Below, in pieces: positions 58,768-64,000 of a stretch of 64,000 nucleotides of DNA (position 1 is its first letter; every line of letters starts with the position of its first letter). The notes under the pieces were generated by a model. The model was given only the letters and a program-made list of their open reading frames with translations, was not told where the DNA came from and ran no database searches. The DNA is taken from positions 1 through 64,000 of the forward strand of contig NZ_JACGWT010000003.1 in NCBI RefSeq assembly GCF_014137855.1, in the 5' to 3' direction. The position numbers were made by a program, and so were the translations under genes. Source of the stretch: Microlunatus kandeliicorticis (GTDB lineage: Bacteria; Actinomycetota; Actinomycetes; Propionibacteriales; Propionibacteriaceae).

Positions 58768-59154
58768 CTGAGCCTGTCGGAGCGCAGCCGCCCGCTGAGC
58801 CTGTCGAAGCGCCGAGCCCGAAGGCCCTTCGACAGGCTCAGGGCACGGTGCACGGGTCGATCACGGAACGCGCGCTGAGCACCGTGCACGGGTGATCGCG
58901 AAACGCGCGCTGAGCTTGTCGAAGCGGTGCCACCCAACGCCCTTCGACAGGCTCAGGGCAGGGTGAGCGGGTCGATCACGAAACGCGCCCTGAGCTTGTC
59001 GAAGCCCAGACGCCCGCTGAGCCCGTCGAAGCGCTGCCGTTCAACGCCCTTCGACAGGCTCAGGGCACAGTGAGTAGGTCAACGCCTATCGGCAGGCTCA
59101 GGGCGCCGTGAGTGGGTCAACGCCCTTCGACAGGCTCAGGGCAGCGGATCGGGT
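58768..59154. repeat. Mixed-orientation array of CTTCGACAGGCTCAG repeats
   Basis: Ten copies fill the 442-bp gap between the ARH gene and uvrA. Forward copies (CTGAGC form) start at 58768, 58795, 58910, 58990, 59017; reverse copies (CTTCGACAGG form) at 58825, 58940, 59047, 59085, 59123. The last three are a tandem of 38-bp units (59041-59154). Forward/reverse neighbours can pair into hairpins that could stop both convergent transcripts. No gene is present. Confidence 0.9.
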
Positions 59155-59159
59155 TCGGA

Positions 59160-62100
59160 TCAGGCGGCGGAACGCTTGGCCGGCGCTTTCTTGGTGGTCT
59201 TCTTGGCGGTCGTCTTCTTGGCGGTAGTGGTCTTCTTGGCCGCGGTGCTCTTCTTGGCCGCGGGGGCCTTCGTCGCAGCGGTCTTCTTCGCAGCAGTCTT
59301 CTTCGCAGCGGTCTTCTTGGTGACCGGAGCGGTGGAGACCGGGCGGCGGGCGTCGGTGGCGGCGACCAGCTCGCTCTGCGGCGACCCGACCGGGACCTCG
59401 TGGCCGGCGAGGATCGGGGCCAGGAAGGCGCCGGTGTGCGAGGCCTCGTGGCGGGCGACCTCCTCGGGCGTCCCCTCGATCAACACGGTGCCGCCACGCG
59501 AGCCGCCCTCGGGACCCATGTCGATCAGCCAGTCGGCGGTCTTGATCACGTCGAGGTTGTGCTCGATCACCACCACGGTGTTGCCGGCGTCGACCAGCCG
59601 GCCGAGCACGCCGAGCAGCTTGCGGATGTCCTCGAAGTGCAGACCGGTGGTCGGCTCGTCGAGTACGTACAGCGTCCGGCCCGTCGAGCGCTTCTGCAGC
59701 TCGCTGGCCAGCTTGACCCGCTGCGCCTCGCCGCCGGACAGGGTCGGCGCCGGCTGCCCGAGCCGGACGTAACCCAGACCGACGTCGACCAGGGTGCGCA
59801 GGTGCCGGGCGATCGCCGGGATGGCGGCGAAGAACTCGACCGCCTCCTCGATCGGCATGTCGAGGATCTCGGCGATCGTCTTGCCCTTGTAGTGCACCTC
59901 GAGCGTCTCGCGGTTGTACCGAGCGCCGTGACAGACCTCGCACGGCACGTAGACGTCCGGCAGGAAGTTCATCTCGATCTTGATCGTGCCGTCGCCGGTG
60001 CAGTTCTCGCACCGGCCGCCCTTGACGTTGAAGGAGAACCGGCCCGGCTGGTAGCCGCGGACCTTGGCCTCCGGGGTCTCGGCGAAGAGGTTCCGCATGT
60101 GGTTGAAGACCCCGGTGTAGGTGGCCGGGTTCGACCGCGGCGTCCGCCCGATCGGCGACTGGTCGACGTGGATGATCTTGTCGATCTGGTCGTCGCCGGT
60201 GATGGTCCGGTGCCGGCCGGGGACGTCGCGGGCGTTGTAGATCTTCTTGGCCAGCGCCGTGTAGAGGATGTGGTTGACCAGCGTCGACTTGCCCGACCCG
60301 GACACCCCGGTGACCGCGATCAGCTGCCCGAGCGGGAACGAGACGGTGACGTCGCGGAGGTTGTGCTCCACCGCGTTGTGCACGGTGATCGCGCGCCCGG
60401 GCGTGCGCGGACGGCGCTGCGCAGGCAGCGGGATCTGCCGCCGACCCGACAGGTAGGCCCCCGTCAGCGACTCCTCGCTGTCGAGCAGCTCCTGGACCGG
60501 CCCCGACACGACCACGTGACCGCCGTGCTCGCCCGCGCCCGGACCGATGTCGACGGCCCAGTCGGCGGTGCGGATGGTGTCCTCGTCGTGCTCGACCACG
60601 ATCAGCGTGTTGCCCAGGTCGCGGAGCCGCACCAGGGTCTCGATCAGCCGACGGTTGTCGCGCTGGTGCAGCCCGATGCTCGGCTCGTCGAGGACGTAGA
60701 GCACCCCGACCAGCCCCGATCCGATCTGGGTGGCCAGCCGGATCCGCTGCGCCTCCCCGCCGGACAGCGACCCGGTGGGCCGGCTCAGCGACAGGTAGTC
60801 CAGACCGACGTCGAGCAGGAACCTCAGCCGCTCGTTGATCTCCTTGAGCACCCGCTCGGCGATCTGCCGCTCGCGCGCGTTGAGCTCGAGCGAGCCCAGG
60901 AACCGGGCCGCCTCGTCGATCGACATCGCCGAGACCTCGGCGATGTTCTTGTCGCCGATGGTGACCGCCAGCGAGGTCGGCTTGAGCCGGGCGCCGTGGC
61001 AGACCCGGCACGGCACCTCGCGCATGTAGCCGGCGAACCGCTCCCGCGAGCTGTCGGTCTCCGCCTCGGCGTGCCGACGCTCGATGTAGGACACCACGCC
61101 CTCGTAGCGCGCGTGGTAGCTGCGCTCGCGGCCGTAACGGTTCTTGTACCGGACGTGCACCTCGTCGCCGACGCCGTAGAGCAGCATCTTCTTCGCCTGG
61201 ATCGGCAGCTCGTGCCACGGCTTCTTGGTGCTGAAGCCCTCCTGCTTGGCCAGGGCGTCGACCAGCCGGATGAAGTAGTCGGCGACGTGCGCCGACGCCC
61301 AGGGGGCGATCGCTCCGTTCTCCAGGCTCTTCTCCTGGTCGGGCACGACCAGCTCCGGGTCGACCTCCATCCGGGTGCCGATGCCCGAGCACTCCGGGCA
61401 GGCGCCCCAGGGCCCGTTGAACGAGAACTGGCGCGGCTCGAGCTCCTCGATCGCGATGTCGTGGTCGTTCGGGCAGGCCATCTTCTCGGAGTACCGGCGC
61501 TCGCGGTTCCGGTCCTTCGGGTCGAGGTCGACGAAGTCGATCGACACCACACCCTGCGCCAGCGCCAGCGCGGTCTCGACCGAGTCGGTGAGCCGCTGCT
61601 TGGCCGAGGCCTTGACCGCCAGCCGGTCGACGATCACGTCGATGTCGTGCTTGTACTTCTTGTCCAGCGTCGGAGGCTCGGTCAGCGGATAGACCTGGCC
61701 GTCGACCCGCACCCGGCTGAAGCCGCCGGTGGCGAGCTGGCGGAACAGGTCGACGTACTCACCCTTGCGGCCACGGACCACCGGGGCCAGCACCTGGAAC
61801 CGGGTGCCCTGCTCGAGCCCGAGGAGCCGGTCGACGATCTGCTGCGGGCTCTGCCGGCTGATCGGCTCGCCGCAGACCGGGCAGTGCGGGTGCCCGGCGC
61901 GCGCGTAGAGCAGCCGCAGGTAGTCGTAGACCTCGGTGATGGTGCCGACGGTCGAGCGGGGGTTGCGGCTGGTCGACTTCTGGTCGATCGAGACCGCCGG
62001 CGACAGACCCTCGATGAAGTCGACGTCCGGCTTGTCCATCTGCCCGAGGAACTGACGGGCGTAGGCGGAGAGCGACTCGACGTAGCGGCGCTGCCCCTCG

Positions 62101-62258
62101 GCGAAGATGGTGTCGAAGGCGAGGCTCGACTTGCCCGAACCCGACAGCCCGGTGAACACGATCATCGCGTCGCGCGGCAGGTCCAGCGACACGTTGCGGA
62201 GGTTGTGCTCGCGCGCGCCGCGGATCTGGAGCCGGGAGATGAGGGAGCCGTCAGTCAC
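59160..62258 (-). CDS. uvrA: Excinuclease ABC subunit UvrA with Lys/Ala-rich tail
   Basis: A 1032-aa damage-recognition ATPase. First Walker [10 protein letters not shown] (37-45), the insertion domain with [15 protein letters not shown], zinc sites ([15 protein letters not shown]...CEVCHG), second Walker [10 protein letters not shown] and signature [15 protein letters not shown]. The last ~56 residues are almost only Lys, Ala and Thr (repeats [11 protein letters not shown]), like a histone H1 tail, beyond the usual ~970-residue end. GTG 62258 fits a leaderless start 7 nt after TAGCAT; ATG 62267 is the alternative. Confidence 0.96.
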   Translation of the reverse strand: MTDGSLISRLQIRGAREHNLRNVSLDLPRDAMIVFTGLSGSGKSSLAFDTIFAEGQRRYVESLSAYARQFLGQMDKPDVDFIEGLSPAVSIDQKSTSRNPRSTVGTITEVYDYLRLLYARAGHPHCPVCGEPISRQSPQQIVDRLLGLEQGTRFQVLAPVVRGRKGEYVDLFRQLATGGFSRVRVDGQVYPLTEPPTLDKKYKHDIDVIVDRLAVKASAKQRLTDSVETALALAQGVVSIDFVDLDPKDRNRERRYSEKMACPNDHDIAIEELEPRQFSFNGPWGACPECSGIGTRMEVDPELVVPDQEKSLENGAIAPWASAHVADYFIRLVDALAKQEGFSTKKPWHELPIQAKKMLLYGVGDEVHVRYKNRYGRERSYHARYEGVVSYIERRHAEAETDSSRERFAGYMREVPCRVCHGARLKPTSLAVTIGDKNIAEVSAMSIDEAARFLGSLELNARERQIAERVLKEINERLRFLLDVGLDYLSLSRPTGSLSGGEAQRIRLATQIGSGLVGVLYVLDEPSIGLHQRDNRRLIETLVRLRDLGNTLIVVEHDEDTIRTADWAVDIGPGAGEHGGHVVVSGPVQELLDSEESLTGAYLSGRRQIPLPAQRRPRTPGRAITVHNAVEHNLRDVTVSFPLGQLIAVTGVSGSGKSTLVNHILYTALAKKIYNARDVPGRHRTITGDDQIDKIIHVDQSPIGRTPRSNPATYTGVFNHMRNLFAETPEAKVRGYQPGRFSFNVKGGRCENCTGDGTIKIEMNFLPDVYVPCEVCHGARYNRETLEVHYKGKTIAEILDMPIEEAVEFFAAIPAIARHLRTLVDVGLGYVRLGQPAPTLSGGEAQRVKLASELQKRSTGRTLYVLDEPTTGLHFEDIRKLLGVLGRLVDAGNTVVVIEHNLDVIKTADWLIDMGPEGGSRGGTVLIEGTPEEVARHEASHTGAFLAPILAGHEVPVGSPQSELVAATDARRPVSTAPVTKKTAAKKTAAKKTAATKAPAAKKSTAAKKTTTAKKTTAKKTTKKAPAKRSAA

Positions 62259-62265
62259 GCCCGCC

Positions 62266-62271
62266 ATGCTA
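62266..62271 (-). promoter_or_regulatory. -10 box of uvrA (leaderless type)
   Basis: Minus-strand TAGCAT, 7 nt before GTG 62258. It lies exactly at the -35 position of the divergent promoter (62289-62294, 17-bp spacing). No LexA box is seen in the 43-bp gap. Confidence 0.55.
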
Positions 62272-62288
62272 TGACCCACCACCGACAG

Positions 62289-62294
62289 TAGGTT
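62289..62294 (+). promoter_or_regulatory. -10 box of the MDMPI gene (leaderless type)
   Basis: TAGGTT followed by 7 nt and ATG 62302. It lies exactly at the -35 position of the uvrA promoter. Confidence 0.6.
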
Positions 62295-62301
62295 GGGCCT
62301 C

Positions 62302-63081
62302 ATGAGCACGCCGGACGCCGACGGCCAGCCCGCCCCCGACGGCCCCGCCGAGGACGGTCCGGGGACCGGCCCGCTCAACACCGTCCGCGGCCTGCTGGCC
62401 GCCGCCACCCAGCGACTGCTCGGCGACACCATCACGCTCGACGACGACGGCTGGCGGGCTCCGTCGCGGCTGCCGGGCTGGTCCCGCGGGCACGTGGCCA
62501 GCCACCTCGCCCGCAACGCCGAGGGGATGACCCGACTGGCGACCTGGGCCCGCACCGGCGAGCGCCAGGAGATGTACCCGTCGCGGGAGCAGCGCGACGC
62601 CGACATCAATGCAGGCGCCGGACGTTCCGGCCTCGACCTCCAGGTGGACCTGGACACCACGGCCGGCGCCCTGGACGCCGCGCTCGCGGCGCTGGCCGAC
62701 GCGGACCGCTGGGACGCCGCGATCGAGATCCGCGGCGAACCCCAGCCGGCCCGGCTGCTGCCGCTGCTGCGGCTGTCCGAAGTGGCCCTGCACCACGTCG
62801 ACCTCGATGTCGGCACCGAGCTCGCCGACCTCGACCCCGAGCTGGTCGGCTGGCTGCTCGAGCTCGTCGCGGTGCGGCTGCACAACCGCGAGGACTACCC
62901 GGCGCTCGAGCTCCGCACCGACGCCGGCCACCACGCCGTGCTCGGCCGCCCCGACGCGACCCCGACGGTGGTCGGCGGTCCGGACGCCGCGGTGCTGGGC
63001 CGGCTGACCGGACGCACCACCGCCGGATCGGCCGACGGCGTCAGCGGGCTCGACGGGATCGAGCTGCCCGCCTTCGCGTGA
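62302..63081 (+). CDS. Maleylpyruvate isomerase family mycothiol-dependent enzyme
   Basis: A 259-aa protein of the DinB/MDMPI family. The N-terminal metal-binding helix has [20 protein letters not shown] (His64/His68) and a second His motif in [13 protein letters not shown]. Members use mycothiol, the actinobacterial thiol, for isomerase or transferase reactions. The exact substrate is unknown. It begins with ~25 hydrophilic residues. ATG 62302 is leaderless by position. An MBL hydrolase gene follows on the same strand. Confidence 0.83.
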   Translation: MSTPDADGQPAPDGPAEDGPGTGPLNTVRGLLAAATQRLLGDTITLDDDGWRAPSRLPGWSRGHVASHLARNAEGMTRLATWARTGERQEMYPSREQRDADINAGAGRSGLDLQVDLDTTAGALDAALAALADADRWDAAIEIRGEPQPARLLPLLRLSEVALHHVDLDVGTELADLDPELVGWLLELVAVRLHNREDYPALELRTDAGHHAVLGRPDATPTVVGGPDAAVLGRLTGRTTAGSADGVSGLDGIELPAFA

Positions 63082-63167
63082 GCGGCGGCGCCGACGCCCG
63101 GTCCCTGCGACCACGACCCCCGAACCACCACGAGAACCGTCACCACATCGATCCGAGGAGTGTCCCG

Positions 63168-63830
63168 ATGCCCGGTCTGCACCACGTCGATCCCGGCGGT
63201 CGCCCGCTCCGGCTGGCCCTGTCCGACCGCGTCGGGCTGACCAAGCTGTCGGTCGGCCCGATGGACAACAACGCCTACCTGCTGCGGGCGCCGGGTGGGT
63301 CGCTGCTGATCGACGCCGCCAACGATCCCGAGCGGATCGACGCCGCGGTGGAGGGCGAGCCGCCGGCGACCGTCGTCACCACGCACCGGCACGGCGACCA
63401 CCTGCAGGCGCTCCCCGACCTCGCCGCCCGCTGGAGCAGCCGGCTGGTCGCCGGTCGCCCGGACGTCGCCGCGATCGCTGAGGAGACCGGGGTCCCCGAG
63501 CCCGACGGCGTCTGGGACGGCGACACCCTGGCGTTCGGCGACGCGGTGGTCGAGGTCGTCGGCCTGGTCGGCCACACCCCGGGATCGATCACCCTGGTGT
63601 TCCGCCCGGAGAGCGGGCCGGTGCACCTCTTCACCGGCGACAGCCTGTTCCCCGGCGGCCCCGGGAAGACCTGGTCGACCGAGGACTTCGGCAGCCTGAT
63701 GGACGACCTCGAGACCAAGGTGTTCGGCGTCTTCGACGACGACACCGTGGTGCACCCCGGGCACGGCGACGCCACCACCCTCGGCATCGAACGACCGCAG
63801 CTCGCCGTCTGGCGCGCCCGGGGCTGGTGA
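63168..63830 (+). CDS. Metallo-beta-lactamase fold hydrolase (glyoxalase II-like)
   Basis: A 220-aa hydrolase. The metal motif is His73-x-His75-x-Asp77-His78 (THRHGDH), with GHTPGS and FTGDSLFPGG for further ligands and VHPGHGD near the end. Similar to glyoxalase II-type thioesterases. In mycobacteria an MBL gene also adjoins uvrA (Rv1637c). Next to an MDMPI protein, a mycothiol-thioester substrate is a fair guess. ATG 63168 has GAGGAG 7 nt upstream. Confidence 0.88.
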   Translation: MPGLHHVDPGGRPLRLALSDRVGLTKLSVGPMDNNAYLLRAPGGSLLIDAANDPERIDAAVEGEPPATVVTTHRHGDHLQALPDLAARWSSRLVAGRPDVAAIAEETGVPEPDGVWDGDTLAFGDAVVEVVGLVGHTPGSITLVFRPESGPVHLFTGDSLFPGGPGKTWSTEDFGSLMDDLETKVFGVFDDDTVVHPGHGDATTLGIERPQLAVWRARGW

Positions 63831-63840
63831 GGAGACCCCG

Positions 63841-64000
63841 ATGACCGTCCAACCGCTCGCGGCCCGGTTCCGCGACCACCGCAGCACCTTCGACGCACTC
63901 GTCCCCGCCGACCTGCTGGTCGACGAGCTCACTCAGCGCGAGGAGTCCGGCTACGACCTGACCGGCGTCCGCGCCGAGGTGGAGGCCGTCGACCTCGGCG
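63841..64000 (+). CDS. Partial CDS, N-terminus only, running off the right edge
   Basis: ATG 63841 follows the MBL gene by 10 bp with GAGGAG upstream, so it is a real gene in the same operon. The 53 visible residues are helical and charged (DELTQREESGYDLTGVRAEVEAV). I recall similar short N-terminal helices before ADP-ribosylglycohydrolase-like domains, but this is weak. Function not assigned. Confidence 0.6.
   Translation, partial: MTVQPLAARFRDHRSTFDALVPADLLVDELTQREESGYDLTGVRAEVEAVDLG

Noticed and set aside
59112-62291. A 1059-codon open frame on the plus strand
   Set aside because: Antisense to uvrA, a certain gene. No recognisable motif.
62256-62304. LexA/SOS box for uvrA
   Set aside because: No GAAC-N4-GTTC-like palindrome is present. 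The same holds upstream of uvrC.

Overview
This window is a high-G+C chromosomal segment of an actinobacterium. The evidence is an InhA-type enoyl-ACP reductase beside FabG, the sufR-B-D-(Rieske)-C-S-U-T operon followed by an ABC-F gene and a small HTH gene, RbpA, WhiA, a MASE1-type histidine kinase pair, mycothiol-type MDMPI and TANNNT leaderless promoters. Gene order (uvrC-rapZ-glmR-whiA, gap-pgk-tpiA-secG, ABC-ABC-ctaA, ctaB opposite tkt-tal-pgl, uvrA next to an MBL hydrolase) matches the conserved actinobacterial core. A Propionibacteriales-like member (Microlunatus/Nocardioides neighbourhood) is my inference only. No mobile element, CRISPR array, rRNA or tRNA gene was seen.

Layout. 1-2.5 kb: fatty-acid synthesis genes (fabG-fabI, minus strand), divergent from a DUF3099 membrane protein. 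2.5-5.6 kb: an Fe/2OG dioxygenase and molybdenum cofactor genes (moaA, fdhD, DUF6457). 5.6-8.8 kb: SURF1 (cytochrome oxidase assembly), a GNAT with an apparent CTG start, an atypical SDR and an RlmA-type rRNA methyltransferase. 8.8-13.5 kb: ABC exporter, an HTH protein with a long histone-H1-like tail, and an ABC-F protein. 13.6-20.9 kb: SUF iron-sulfur assembly operon with its repressor. 21-27.7 kb: cell-surface glycan export and synthesis (ABC-2 exporter, NodB deacetylase, glycosyltransferase-methyltransferase fusion, UDP-glucuronate decarboxylase-like enzyme, GT2). 27.7-31.3 kb: ATP-dependent DNA ligase, ABC transporter and ctaA. 31.4-38.7 kb: two paralogous orphan histidine kinases around an AraC regulator/dioxygenase pair, then a GH172-type hydrolase. 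38.7-46 kb: small enzymes, ctaB, and pentose-phosphate genes tkt-tal-pgl. 45.8-50 kb: rbpA, secG, tpiA, pgk, gap. 50-55.3 kb: whiA, glmR, rapZ, uvrC. 55.3-58.7 kb: quinone reductase-like flavoprotein, Rieske lipoprotein and an ADP-ribosylglycohydrolase-like protein. 58.7-64 kb: repeat array, uvrA with a lysine/alanine tail, MDMPI, an MBL hydrolase and a truncated last gene.

How it works together. The window is mostly housekeeping: lower glycolysis, non-oxidative pentose phosphate, Fe-S assembly, heme A synthesis (ctaA, ctaB) plus SURF1 for cytochrome oxidase, and nucleotide excision repair (uvrA, uvrC). The accessory content is the surface glycan locus, the kinase/AraC/dioxygenase/GH172 block, and several families of intergenic repeats.

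Most striking regulatory signals: many genes begin 6-8 nt after a TANNNT -10 box with no Shine-Dalgarno, which suggests widespread leaderless transcription; a SufR-type inverted repeat overlaps the sufR start codon; and the uvrA/MDMPI divergent promoters interlock in 43 bp. Most striking proteins: two unrelated proteins (the HTH protein and UvrA) carry histone-H1-like Lys/Ala/Ser/Thr tails.
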